A stretch of DNA of 64,000 bases from Pseudomonadota bacterium (GTDB lineage: Bacteria; Pseudomonadota; Alphaproteobacteria; Rhizobiales; Rhizobiaceae): assembly GCA_023419535.1 (NCBI GenBank), contig JAEZXX010000081.1, positions 1 through 64,000 of the forward strand. The letters run 5' to 3'. The notes below the pieces were generated by a model. It made no database searches. It was given only the letters and a program-made list of their open reading frames with translations, and was not told the DNA's origin. Numbering within the stretch: position 1 is the stretch's first letter; each line of letters begins with the position of its first letter. The translations under genes and the position numbers were made by a program. Shown here piece after piece: positions 25,996 to 34,229 of this stretch.

Positions 25996-26739
25996 CGCGC
26001 GCACTCCTCGGGCCTTTCGGCGAATCTATCGCGGCACCTCGTCTTTGGCAGCCTCGCCGCTTCGACACTTTCGTTATCCGCCTGCGCCGGGCCGCTCTCG
26101 ACGCTCGATCCGGCCGGGCCGGCCGCCGCCTCGATCGCCGAGATCTGGTACGTGATGCTGATCGGGGGAACGGTCCTGTTCCTCATGGTCATGCTGCTCT
26201 TCGCGCTCGCCTTCTGGAAGCCCAACTGGCGCTGGAGCGAAGGCGCCAATCGCGCCTGGCTGCTCTATGGCGGCTTCGTCATGCCCGTCGTCGTCCTCAC
26301 CGCGCTCCTCGTCTTCGCCCTGACGCGCGGCGAGGGGCTTCTCGCCCACCCCTCGGCGGAGGGCCGCGTGGTCGTCGAGGCGCGGGCCGAGCGCTGGCAG
26401 TGGGTGTTCACCTATCCGGACGCGCCCGAGATCGGCGAGACCATCGACGTCCTGCACGTGCCCGCCGGGCGCCCGGTCGACGTCGACATCACCACGCGCG
26501 ATGTCATCCACGCCTTCTGGGTGCCGCGGCTCGGCGGCAAGATGGACGCCATTCCCGGGCACACCAACAGAATGCGGATCGAAGCGGACAATCCCGGCAT
26601 CTATCGCGGCATCTGCTCCGAATATTGCGGCTTCGGCCATTCCGGAATGAGGTTCGACGTGGTCGCCTACGCAGCCGACGAATACGAGGCGGCGCGAGCC
26701 GGCGGCTTCGCCGATCCGCTCGGGGAGATCGGCCGATGA
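25942..26739 (+). CDS. Cytochrome c oxidase subunit II (lipoprotein form), start uncertain
   Basis: The protein carries a complete CuA site, CSEYCGFGHSGM, near residue 225 and the upstream copper-ligand region HAFWVPRLGGKMDAIPGH. It has two transmembrane helices before the copper domain. A lipobox LSAC precedes the cysteine at 26083-26085, so the mature protein is lipid-anchored. No ATG, GTG or TTG exists in frame between 25945 and the lipobox. The only canonical choice is the GTG at 25942, which overlaps the DUF2231 gene and gives a long N-terminal region of 265 residues total. The true start may be a rare codon near 25970-26040. It overlaps the next gene by 4 bases and has no fused cytochrome c domain. 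Confidence 0.82.
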   Translation: MPGDVGDHRIGVGWGLRHRAHSSGLSANLSRHLVFGSLAASTLSLSACAGPLSTLDPAGPAAASIAEIWYVMLIGGTVLFLMVMLLFALAFWKPNWRWSEGANRAWLLYGGFVMPVVVLTALLVFALTRGEGLLAHPSAEGRVVVEARAERWQWVFTYPDAPEIGETIDVLHVPAGRPVDVDITTRDVIHAFWVPRLGGKMDAIPGHTNRMRIEADNPGIYRGICSEYCGFGHSGMRFDVVAYAADEYEAARAGGFADPLGEIGR

Positions 26740-29321
26740 GCTCGACCGCCGGCACCGGCCCGATCCCGGCGGCGACCGCAATGTCGACGGCCGCGGGCGC
26801 CTCGTCCGCCGCCGTCGATCCGGTGCGCCTGCACCAGGAGCTGCACGACATCTGGAAGACGCCGGGCGGCTGGGGGCGCCTGTCGTCGGTGAACCATACG
26901 ATCGTCGGCCGGCGCTTCATCGTCGCGGCCTTCGTCTTCTTCGGCATCGGCGGCGTGCTGTCGATGCTGATCCGCGCGCAGCTGTCGACGCCCGACACCG
27001 CCTTCCTCGACGCGGATCTCTACAACCAGATTTTCACCATGCACGGAACATTGATGATGTTCCTGTTCGCGATCCCGATGTTCGAGGGGATCGCGATCTA
27101 CCTGCTGCCCAAGATCCTCGGCACGCGGGACCTCGCCTTTCCGCGCCTCACCGCCTACGGCTTCTGGTGCTACGTCTTCGGCGGCTCGATCCTGCTCACC
27201 GCCATGGCCTTCGGCGTCGCGCCCGATTCCGGCTGGTTCATGTACACGCCGCTCTCTTCGAGCGTGTTCTCGCCCGGCATCAATTCCGACGTCTGGCTCC
27301 TCGGCATCACCTTCGTGGAGATCTCGGCGGTCTGCGCGGCGGTGGAGATCACGGTCTCCATCCTGTCGCTCCGCGCGCCCGGCATGTCGCTCGACAAGAT
27401 GCCGCTGTTCGGCTGGTACATCCTCGTCACCGCCGTGATGATGCTCGTCGGCTTCCCGCCGCTGATCCTCGGCTCGGTGCTTCTGGAGGTGGAACGGGCC
27501 TTCGACCTGCCCTTCTTCGACACGACGCGAGGCGGCGATTCCCTTCTCTGGCAGCACCTGTTCTGGCTGTTCGGCCATCCGGAGGTCTACATCATCTTCC
27601 TGCCGGCGGCGGGGCTCCTCTCGACCATGATCCCGGCGCTCGCGCGGCGCGAGATCGTCGGCTACACCTGGATCGTCGTCGCCGTGGTCGCCGTCGGCTT
27701 CCTCTCCTTCGGCCTCTGGGTCCACCACAAGTTCACGGTGGGCATCCCGCATCTGGCGCTCGCCTTCTTCTCGGCGGCTTCCGCCATGGTGGCGATCCCG
27801 ACGGCGGTGCAGATCTTCGCCTGGCTGGCGACGCTTCTCGACGGGCGGCCGAAGATGAGCCTGCCGATGCTCTACATCTTCGGCTTCTTCTTCATCTTCG
27901 TCCTCGGCGGCCTGACCGGCGTCATGGTCGCCGTCGTGCCCTTCGACTGGCAGGTGCACGACACGCATTTCGTCGTGGCGCACCTGCACTACGTGCTCGT
28001 CGGCGGCTTCGTCTTCCCGATGCTGGCGGCGGCCTATTACTGGATCCCGCACATGAGCGGGAAGCGCACCACGCTCGGGCTCGGCCACGCGGCGTTCTGG
28101 CTGATCTTCGTCGGCTTCAACCTCACCTTCTTCATGATGCACCTGACGGGGCTTCGCGGCATGCCCCGACGCATCGAGACCTATCCGGCGGAGGCCGGCT
28201 GGACCGAGCTCAACCTCCTCTCCTCCTTCGGCGGGTTCCTGATGACGATGGGCTTCGCTCTCTTCGTCGTCGACATCCTCATGCAGGTGCGCTTCGGCCG
28301 GAAGACCGAGCGCAACCCCTGGGAGGCCAAGACCCTGGAATGGGCCATGCCCACGCCGCCGCCGTCCTACGCCTTCGCATCGATCCCGCACGTTGCCACG
28401 CGCGAGCCGCTCGGCGCCGTGCCGGACATGGGCCAGCGCCTGGCGCGGGGCGAGGGCTATCTCGGACACGCCCGCAACCACTGGCAGGAGACGCTCGGCG
28501 TCCATCCGATCACGGGCGAGATCCAGCGCATCGTCATCCTGCCGCGCGCCACCTTCCTGCCGCTGTGGACCGCGCTCGTCACCTCGACGGTCTTCCTGTC
28601 CCTGCTCTTCGGCTTCTACTGGGTCACGCCCTTCGCCATCCTCGCCACCGTGGCCATGCTCCTGTCCTGGACGCGCGGCCAGGGCCATCTCGTCGACTAC
28701 GGCCCGCTTCCGATCGGGCGCGGTCTCAGGGCCAGGCCCGCGGCCGAGACGGAGGGCTCGACGCCCGAGATGGCGATGGCCGCGACGCTCGTCGCCAACC
28801 TCTCTCTGTTCGGCTCGCTGATCTTCGGCGTCCTCTTCCTGTGGCTCGTCGCACCCGCATGGCCGCCGCCGGAGATGATGACGAGCGGACGCGCGGTGCT
28901 GTTCGGCGCCATCCTCTCCGCGCTCTTCGCGGCCGGGGCGGGCCGGCAGGCGATGCTCCTCAACGCCGGGGGACGGCTGTCGCGGCGCGACGTCTCGCTG
29001 CTGGCGGCGATGATCGGCCATGGCGTGACACTGTCGGCGCTGGCGATCGTCATCGCCTACCACCTGCCGGACCCGACGGCCCATGCCTACGGCGCCTCGG
29101 TGCTGGCGCTCCTCGTCTATGTCGGCATGCAGGCCTTCGTCGGGCTGCTGCTCGCGGGCGTCGGGCTTCAGCGGGCGCGGGCCGGCTACGTCGCGCCCAC
29201 GCGCCGGGCCGCGCTGATGGTCGGCCGGCTCTGGCACGACTACACGGCGATCGTGACGGTCCTGGCGATCGGGCTGGCGCTGCTCCTTCCCACGCTGGTT
29301 CGCATGGGGCCGGGCGCATGA
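26736..29321 (+). CDS. Cytochrome c oxidase subunits I and III, fused
   Basis: The 861-residue protein has a subunit I domain (about 40-545). The heme a ligand region is MHGTLMMF, the crosslinked His-Tyr site is GHPEVY near 280, the copper-B HH is in HHKFTVG near 329, and the heme ligands are in HDTHFVVAHLHY near 409. A linker leads to a shortened subunit III-like region (about 600-861) with WPPPEMM and a late LWHDYTAIV. The segment that normally reads PTGIK reads PTAVQ, so the K-channel lysine appears replaced by Q359. The fused layout and gene order resemble CoxMNOP alternative oxidases of Bradyrhizobium. Confidence 0.9.
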   Translation: MSSTAGTGPIPAATAMSTAAGASSAAVDPVRLHQELHDIWKTPGGWGRLSSVNHTIVGRRFIVAAFVFFGIGGVLSMLIRAQLSTPDTAFLDADLYNQIFTMHGTLMMFLFAIPMFEGIAIYLLPKILGTRDLAFPRLTAYGFWCYVFGGSILLTAMAFGVAPDSGWFMYTPLSSSVFSPGINSDVWLLGITFVEISAVCAAVEITVSILSLRAPGMSLDKMPLFGWYILVTAVMMLVGFPPLILGSVLLEVERAFDLPFFDTTRGGDSLLWQHLFWLFGHPEVYIIFLPAAGLLSTMIPALARREIVGYTWIVVAVVAVGFLSFGLWVHHKFTVGIPHLALAFFSAASAMVAIPTAVQIFAWLATLLDGRPKMSLPMLYIFGFFFIFVLGGLTGVMVAVVPFDWQVHDTHFVVAHLHYVLVGGFVFPMLAAAYYWIPHMSGKRTTLGLGHAAFWLIFVGFNLTFFMMHLTGLRGMPRRIETYPAEAGWTELNLLSSFGGFLMTMGFALFVVDILMQVRFGRKTERNPWEAKTLEWAMPTPPPSYAFASIPHVATREPLGAVPDMGQRLARGEGYLGHARNHWQETLGVHPITGEIQRIVILPRATFLPLWTALVTSTVFLSLLFGFYWVTPFAILATVAMLLSWTRGQGHLVDYGPLPIGRGLRARPAAETEGSTPEMAMAATLVANLSLFGSLIFGVLFLWLVAPAWPPPEMMTSGRAVLFGAILSALFAAGAGRQAMLLNAGGRLSRRDVSLLAAMIGHGVTLSALAIVIAYHLPDPTAHAYGASVLALLVYVGMQAFVGLLLAGVGLQRARAGYVAPTRRAALMVGRLWHDYTAIVTVLAIGLALLLPTLVRMGPGA

Positions 29322-29674
29322 AGTATCCGGCCACCAACCGTTATCCCGCGACGATCCTGATGATCGGGGGCTTCGTCGCCTGGAGCGCGGCCTTCACCCT
29401 GATGTACGCGACCCTGTCCTTCGGCTGCGCCTATGGCTGGGATGCGGTGCCGGTCGGGCCCGTGTCGCTGAACCGGGCGGCCCTGACGCTCGCCTGGATC
29501 GTCAGCCTGGCCGGGATCGGCGCCCTGCTCTGGGCGAACGTCCGGCTGTATTATGCCGAGGGCAAGGGCGTTTCGCCCTTCCTGCGGACCTCGGGCATCG
29601 CTCTGACGGCGCTGGCGCTGGCAACGACGGTCGTCAACTTCTTCATGGTCACCACCATGTCGACCTGTCTGTAG
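29318..29674 (+). CDS. Small membrane protein, last gene of oxidase cluster
   Basis: The 118-residue protein has three predicted membrane helices (about 14-36, 52-72 and 88-110) and ends in a short Thr/Ser/Cys tail. It overlaps the fused oxidase gene by 4 bases, so it is translated with it. I recognise no catalytic motif. By position it may correspond to the small final subunit (CoxP-like) of CoxMNOP oxidases, but that is inference. Confidence 0.7.
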   Translation: MKYPATNRYPATILMIGGFVAWSAAFTLMYATLSFGCAYGWDAVPVGPVSLNRAALTLAWIVSLAGIGALLWANVRLYYAEGKGVSPFLRTSGIALTALALATTVVNFFMVTTMSTCL

Positions 29675-29702
29675 GCGTCGAGGATGCCGGAAAGGGCACG
29701 AT

Positions 29703-29856
29703 CCCTCTCCCTTGCGGGGAGAGGGTGGCCGCGAAGCGGCCGGGTGAGGGCCTGAGGGCCGCGGCGTTTGTCGTCGCAGCCCGCGTCGCGGCTCGAACGT
29801 CGGCGCCCGATGATGCCCTCATCCCCTGCCGGACCTTCTCCCCCGAGGGGGAGAAG
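29703..29856. repeat. RIME-like intergenic mosaic palindromic element
   Basis: This 154-base element sits between convergent genes and is built from nested palindromes. CCCTCTCCC/GGGAGAGGG is at 29703-29725 and GGCCGC/GCGGCC at 29727-29741. GGGTGAGGGC at 29742-29751 is mirrored, with one change, by GCCCTCATCCC at 29816-29826. CTTCTCCCCC/GGGGGAGAAG ends at 29856. This matches the style of RIME and related mosaic repeats common in Rhizobiales intergenic regions. It probably also terminates both converging transcripts. Confidence 0.7.
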
Positions 29857-29878
29857 GAGGCGGTTTGGACGTTCGCGC

Positions 29879-30826
29879 TTAGAGCCCCAGCGCCGTGCGA
29901 ACCGCAGCCTCGCCGGGCTGTCCGTCGAGCGTCGTCACGCCTTCGAGCCAGGGCGTCAGCGTGTCGGGATGGCCTGCGAGCCACTCGCGGGCCGCGGCCG
30001 CCGGGTCGGCGCCGCCGTCGAGGATCGCGCCCATGATCTCGTTCTCCAGATCCAGCGAGAATTCGAGATTGGCGAGGAACGCGCCGAGGTTCGGGCAGTC
30101 CTGCCCCAGTCCCGAACGCGTCAGCGTATCGACGCGCGCGCCGCCATAGTCCGGGCCGAACACGTCGTCGCCGCCCTCCAGATACTCGATCTCGAAGTTC
30201 GAGTTCATCGGGTGCGGGGCCCAGCCGAGGAAGACGATCGGCTGCTCGGAGCGCGTCTGGCGCGCCACCTGCGCGAGCATACCCTGCTCGGAGCTCTCGA
30301 CGATCTCGAAGTCGCCGAGGCCGAACTGGTCGCCTTCGATCATGGAAAGGATCAGCCGGTTGCCGTCGTTGCCCGGCTCGATGCCGTAGATGCGGCCCGA
30401 CAGCTGGTCCCGATACTCCGCGATGTCCTGAAAGCTCGTCAGGCCGGCCTCGTAGAGGTAGCGCGGGACGGCCAGCGTGTAGCGCGCGCCTTCGAGATTG
30501 GTGCGCACGATGTCGATCGTGCCGGCCTCCCGATAGGGCGCGATGTCGGCCTCCATGGTCGGCATCCAGTTGCCGAGGAAGACGTCGACGTCGCCGTTGG
30601 CCAGCGAGGTGAAGGTGACGGGAAGCGCGAGCACGCTCGTGCGCGGCTCGTAGCCGAGCGCTTCGAGGACCACCGAGGCGGTCGCCGTCGTCGCCGTGAT
30701 GTCGGTCCAGCCGACATCGGCGAAGTGGACGGCGCGGCACGCCTCCGGCTCGGCGGCCGATGCCGTCCCGAGGCCCGCGGCGAAGGTCGAGGTCAGGAGG
30801 AGGGTCGTCAGCGCGGTGCGGTTCAA
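29879..30826 (-). CDS. choX: Choline-binding ABC transporter substrate-binding protein (ChoX-like)
   Basis: The 315-residue periplasmic protein belongs to the OpuAC/ChoX family. It has a signal peptide of about 27 residues ending in ASA, followed by the mature start AEPEACRAVHFADVGWTDI. The family aromatic ligand cage would include the tryptophan of VGWTD and that of GNWMPTM. The start is a TTG at 30826, with GGAAC about 8 bases upstream. The ATPase and permease genes (choV, choW) that normally accompany choX are not adjacent, so it is an orphan binding protein here. It diverges from betA with a palindrome in between. Confidence 0.85.
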   Translation of the reverse strand: MNRTALTTLLLTSTFAAGLGTASAAEPEACRAVHFADVGWTDITATTATASVVLEALGYEPRTSVLALPVTFTSLANGDVDVFLGNWMPTMEADIAPYREAGTIDIVRTNLEGARYTLAVPRYLYEAGLTSFQDIAEYRDQLSGRIYGIEPGNDGNRLILSMIEGDQFGLGDFEIVESSEQGMLAQVARQTRSEQPIVFLGWAPHPMNSNFEIEYLEGGDDVFGPDYGGARVDTLTRSGLGQDCPNLGAFLANLEFSLDLENEIMGAILDGGADPAAAAREWLAGHPDTLTPWLEGVTTLDGQPGEAAVRTALGL

Positions 30827-30936
30827 GGGGCGTTCCTTCGGGTTTGCGGTCCCGGCGGTCCGGGCCGTTCGGCCCTCAAATCTGCCCAAGCCGCGCGGGA
30901 TGTCAAAGTGTCGGCATGAAGGCATGGCAGAGCGGC

Positions 30937-30972
30937 TGCGCCAAGACCATCTCCCGTGATAGATTTGGCGCA
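30937..30972. promoter_or_regulatory. Inverted repeat in the choX-betA divergent promoter region
   Basis: TGCGCCAA (30937-30944) and TTGGCGCA (30965-30972) are perfect complements separated by 20 bases. They lie between the divergent choX and betA starts. Candidate site for a choline- or betaine-responsive regulator, which is not encoded in this window. Confidence 0.5.
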
Positions 30973-31021
30973 ACCCGCTCGAAGGTCGCACGGCGCTCCG
31001 GTGCCGGCGAAGGGACCCCGC

Positions 31022-32683
31022 ATGGACAGGCAGGAATTCGACTATGTGATCGTCGGCGCAGGCTCGGCCGGCTGCGTCCTCGCCAACCGGCTGAGCGAGG
31101 ATCCCGGCACCAGCGTGCTCGTCCTCGAATATGGCGGTTCGGACCGCTCGGTGCTGATTCAGATGCCGAGCGCCCTGTCGATCCCGATGAACATGAAGAA
31201 GTACAATTGGGGCTACGTCTCGGAGCCCGAGCCGCATCTGGGCGGCCGGCGCATGAACCTGCCGCGCGGCAAGGTGCTCGGCGGCTCGTCCTCCATCAAC
31301 GGCATGGTCTATGTGCGGGGCGCGCGCGAGGATTTCGACCGCTGGGAGGCGGAGGGAGCGAGCGGCTGGTCCTACCGGGACGTCCTGCCCTACTTCAAGA
31401 AGGCCGAGCGGCGCGCGGCGGGCGGCGACGAGTACCGCGGCAGCGAGGGCGCGCTGCACACCAGCTACGGCACGCTGACGAACCCGCTCTACAAGGCCTT
31501 CGTCGATGCCGCCAAGGAAGCCGGCTACCCGGAGAACCCCGACTACAACGGCGCGACGCAGGAAGGCTTCGGCCGGATGGACATGACGGTCCATGCCGGG
31601 CGCCGCTGGTCGACGGCCAACGCCTATCTGCGTCCGGCCATGAGTCGCCCGAACCTCGCGGTGGCCACCCACGCGCTGGCCGAGCGGGTGCTGATCGAGG
31701 AGGGCCGCGCCGTCGGCGTCGCCTATCGCCTCGGGTCGCAGACCGTGGAGGTCCGCGCCCGGCGCGAGGTGATCCTCTCGGCCGGATCGATCAATTCGCC
31801 CAAGCTCCTGAAGCTGTCGGGCATCGGGCCGGCGGAAGAGCTCGCCGGACATGGTATAGAGGTCGTCGCAAACCGGCCGGGCGTCGGCGAGAACCTGCAG
31901 GACCATCTGGAGTTCTACTTCCAGCTCGCCTGCAAGGAGCCGATCACGCTCTATTCGGCGCAGGGGCTGGCCGCCAAGGGGCGGATCGGAGCGCAGTGGC
32001 TGCTCCTGAAGAACGGGCTCGGGGCGACCAACCATTTCGAGACCTGCGGCTTCATCAAGTCGCGGCCGGATGTCGAGCACGCGGACATCCAGTACCATTT
32101 CCTGCCGCTGGCGGTGACCTACGACGGCAGCGCTCTCGCCTCCGAGCACGGCTTCCAGGCCCATGTCGGCCCGATGCGCTCCAAGTCGCGCGGCCATGTG
32201 CGGCTGGCCTCGAGCGACCCGATGGAGGCGCCGCGGGTGCTCTTCAACTACATGAGCCACGAGGACGACTGGACCGAGATGCGCGCCTGCGTGCGGCTGA
32301 CGCGCGAGATCTTCGCTCAGCCGGCCGTCCGGCGCTGGCGCGGCCGCGAGATCTCGCCGGGCGAGCACGTGACCAGCGATGCCGACATCGACGCCTTCGT
32401 GCGCGAGCATGTCGAAAGCGCCTACCATCCGTCCTGCACCGCCAAGATGGGCGCGAGGGACGATCCCATGGCCGTGGTGGACGCCGAGGGTCGCGTCTAC
32501 GGCGTCGAGAGCCTGCGCGTGGTGGATTCCTCGGTCATGCCCTCGATCACCACCGGCAACCTCAACGCCCCGACGATCATGCTGGCCGAGAAGCTCGCCG
32601 ACGCGATCCGCGGCCGTCCCGCAATGCGCGCGACGACGGAGGAGGTGAAGCGGGAGGGGGACGAGCGGGTGTCGGCGGCCTGA
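31022..32683 (+). CDS. betA: Choline dehydrogenase
   Basis: The 553-residue GMC flavoenzyme has the FAD motif [20 protein letters not shown] (residues 8-27), the GMC signature [13 protein letters not shown], the catalytic histidine in [10 protein letters not shown] near 469 and the catalytic asparagine in TTGNLNAP near 512. The length and the N-terminal [11 protein letters not shown] sequence match BetA. It oxidises choline to betaine aldehyde at the membrane. The ATG at 31022 has AAGGGA upstream. It diverges from choX, whose product would supply choline. Betaine aldehyde dehydrogenase (betB) and the regulator betI are not beside it. Confidence 0.92.
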   Translation: MDRQEFDYVIVGAGSAGCVLANRLSEDPGTSVLVLEYGGSDRSVLIQMPSALSIPMNMKKYNWGYVSEPEPHLGGRRMNLPRGKVLGGSSSINGMVYVRGAREDFDRWEAEGASGWSYRDVLPYFKKAERRAAGGDEYRGSEGALHTSYGTLTNPLYKAFVDAAKEAGYPENPDYNGATQEGFGRMDMTVHAGRRWSTANAYLRPAMSRPNLAVATHALAERVLIEEGRAVGVAYRLGSQTVEVRARREVILSAGSINSPKLLKLSGIGPAEELAGHGIEVVANRPGVGENLQDHLEFYFQLACKEPITLYSAQGLAAKGRIGAQWLLLKNGLGATNHFETCGFIKSRPDVEHADIQYHFLPLAVTYDGSALASEHGFQAHVGPMRSKSRGHVRLASSDPMEAPRVLFNYMSHEDDWTEMRACVRLTREIFAQPAVRRWRGREISPGEHVTSDADIDAFVREHVESAYHPSCTAKMGARDDPMAVVDAEGRVYGVESLRVVDSSVMPSITTGNLNAPTIMLAEKLADAIRGRPAMRATTEEVKREGDERVSAA

Positions 32684-32694
32684 GCGAAGCCGCT

Positions 32695-33111
32695 TCAACT
32701 GGTCCAGGGATCGAGGATGCGCAGCCCCTCGATCCTGAAGTCGCGCACGTTCCGCGTGACCAGCGTTAGATTATGCACGATGGCTGTCGCACCGATCAAC
32801 GCATCGTAAGGGTTGCGCCGATTGGGCACCTGAAGCCGCGCGGCGCAGGACGCGATGTCCGGCGTCACGTCCAAAATGCGATCCGGAGTATGGCGCTCAG
32901 CTACCTGATGGAGCCAAGCACGGAAGACTGCGCCTTGCTGCGGATCGCGGCGCTCCATTCCTAGTGCCCCAATCTCGATTTCCAAAAGTGAGATCACCGA
33001 AATGAAGCTGCCTGCCAGATCGACTGTCGAGAGAGTGGAAAGCGCGGTGTGGTCGATGCGCTCCTTGCGCCGCAACTCCGACAGGACGTTGGTGTCAAAC
33101 AGATAGGCCAT
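32695..33111 (-). CDS. Type II toxin, PIN-domain ribonuclease (VapC family)
   Basis: This 138-residue PIN-domain protein has the metal-binding acidic residues in place: D6 in YLFDTNVLSEL, the glutamate in SLLEIEIG, and aspartates in NPYDALIGATA and NVRDF. VapC-like toxins cut specific RNAs, often initiator tRNA or rRNA. The start overlaps the antitoxin stop by a single base (TGATG arrangement), the usual coupling. It converges on betA, with 11 bases between stop codons. Confidence 0.88.
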   Translation of the reverse strand: MAYLFDTNVLSELRRKERIDHTALSTLSTVDLAGSFISVISLLEIEIGALGMERRDPQQGAVFRAWLHQVAERHTPDRILDVTPDIASCAARLQVPNRRNPYDALIGATAIVHNLTLVTRNVRDFRIEGLRILDPWTS

Positions 33112-33365
33112 CAATCGAAATCGATAGGGCGCGGCGTCCAGTCTCGGGACGGCGGCTCCCAATCAAAATCCGCTTCCGGCCGGCGGTCGGCGATCGCGTC
33201 GACCACGGAGACGAACGGCCTAGCGGTCCGTCGTTCGAACTCGGCATGCGACATCAGGACGAGCGAGGGCTTGCCCCGGTCGGTGATGAGCACGGGCTCC
33301 ACGGCCGCCATGCGCTTGGCGGCGCTGACGTTCTGATTGAGGGTTCGCGCGCTGATCGTCTTCAT
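33111..33365 (-). CDS. Type II antitoxin, Phd/YefM-like
   Basis: The 84-residue protein has an N-terminal Phd/YefM DNA-binding region (MKTISARTLNQNVSAAKRMA, then VLITDRGKPSLVLMS) and an acidic, tryptophan- and proline-rich tail that would wrap the toxin. Antitoxins of this type repress their own promoter in complex with the toxin. An elaborate palindrome lies just upstream of the ATG. Confidence 0.87.
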   Translation of the reverse strand: MKTISARTLNQNVSAAKRMAAVEPVLITDRGKPSLVLMSHAEFERRTARPFVSVVDAIADRRPEADFDWEPPSRDWTPRPIDFD

Positions 33366-33374
33366 GAGCGCTCT

Positions 33375-33413
33375 CCGATGTAGTCTCTACCTCCCAGAAA
33401 GATGCTACATCGG
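33375..33413. promoter_or_regulatory. Palindromic operator of the Phd/VapC toxin-antitoxin operon
   Basis: Outer arms CCGATGTAG (33375-33383) and CTACATCGG (33405-33413) are perfect 9-base complements 21 bases apart. Each overlaps a smaller palindrome: GTAG-N3-CTAC (33380-33390) and GATG-N3-CATC (33401-33411). The two centres are 21 bases apart, two helical turns, suiting two antitoxin dimers. The block begins 10 bases upstream of the antitoxin start. Confidence 0.7.
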
Positions 33414-33574
33414 TCCGCCCGCTTCAAGGCCGACCCGCGAGGCGGGTGGCGACGGACGAGGTGGGAGCGGGATGGGCGGCGAGCGCCCTCGGCTGGCGGA
33501 CCGTCCGCGGGTCAGCGTGAACGGTATTTCGAACGGGCGGCGAGTCTGACGCGTCTACCCGGCTGGACGCGAAT

Positions 33575-34117
33575 TCACGGCGTCCGGTTCTCCAAACCGT
33601 TCGCCTCGCGCGCGGCGCGGATGTTGTCTCGTGCCGCGCGGGTGGAGACGATCAACTCGGCAAGGCCGGCGCGCACCGTTTCCAGTTCCTCCGGATGCTC
33701 GGACTTGGAGGTGAAGGCGTTCTCGTTGGCCTCGTCCCAGTCCAACGCGGCCTGCATCTGCCGCGTCCAGAGGTCGACATCCCCGCCCGCCCATTCGTTG
33801 ATCGGGCGCCCGATGACCTCCATGAACGAGCCCGCGAGCGCGGGCTCCTCGCTCGGGTCGAGGTCGGGGGTGACGGCGAGGCGGAAACGCGTGCGGATCT
33901 GCGCGACGTAGAGCCAGCGGACGGCCTCCTCCTGCTCCCCGGCTTCGAACTTGCGGATCGCCAGGATGAAGAGGTTGAGGGGGTGCTCGCTCCAGGCCGT
34001 CCGCTCCAGGACCTCGATCGGAACCGCCATCGGATCGTCGGTCGCCTGCGCGCGGGCACCGCTCGTGCCGGCGGCGAGGAGAAGCGCGGCAAAGACGGCT
34101 GTCACGATGCGCATCAT
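33575..34117 (-). CDS. Hypothetical small secreted protein
   Basis: The 180-residue product has a signal peptide (MMRIVTAVFAALLLAAG, cleavage near ARAQA) and a soluble helical domain with many acidic and tryptophan residues, including EEAVRWLYVAQIRTRFRLAV and ALDWDEANENAF. I see no known catalytic motif. The helical repeats and tryptophan spacing loosely suggest a tetratricopeptide-like or regulatory-subunit fold. The ATG at 34117 has AGGAAG 6 bases upstream; an upstream TTG at 34150 lacks one. It lies alone between the toxin-antitoxin pair and the betaine genes. Confidence 0.65.
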   Translation of the reverse strand: MMRIVTAVFAALLLAAGTSGARAQATDDPMAVPIEVLERTAWSEHPLNLFILAIRKFEAGEQEEAVRWLYVAQIRTRFRLAVTPDLDPSEEPALAGSFMEVIGRPINEWAGGDVDLWTRQMQAALDWDEANENAFTSKSEHPEELETVRAGLAELIVSTRAARDNIRAAREANGLENRTP

Positions 34118-34229
34118 CGGCGGCTTCCTGTCCGTTCGATCCTTCTTCAAGCGCGTCGTACCGGGATGGTTCCGTCCGCTCCCGATCGTCGAGACGCTGG
34201 CATCCCGACGGTTCGGGCAGCGTGACCGG

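Noticed and set aside
25942..26090. Frameshift as the explanation for the subunit II start problem
   Set aside because: An alternative frame opens at TTG 25970 with a basic stretch, but there is no independent sign of a lost or gained base and no orthologue to compare. Kept only as one option in the finding.
26667..29237. Long minus-strand open frame opposite the fused oxidase gene
   Set aside because: Charged, repetitive His/Arg/Glu/Asp composition typical of antisense frames in GC-rich DNA; the plus strand encodes an unmistakable cytochrome oxidase.
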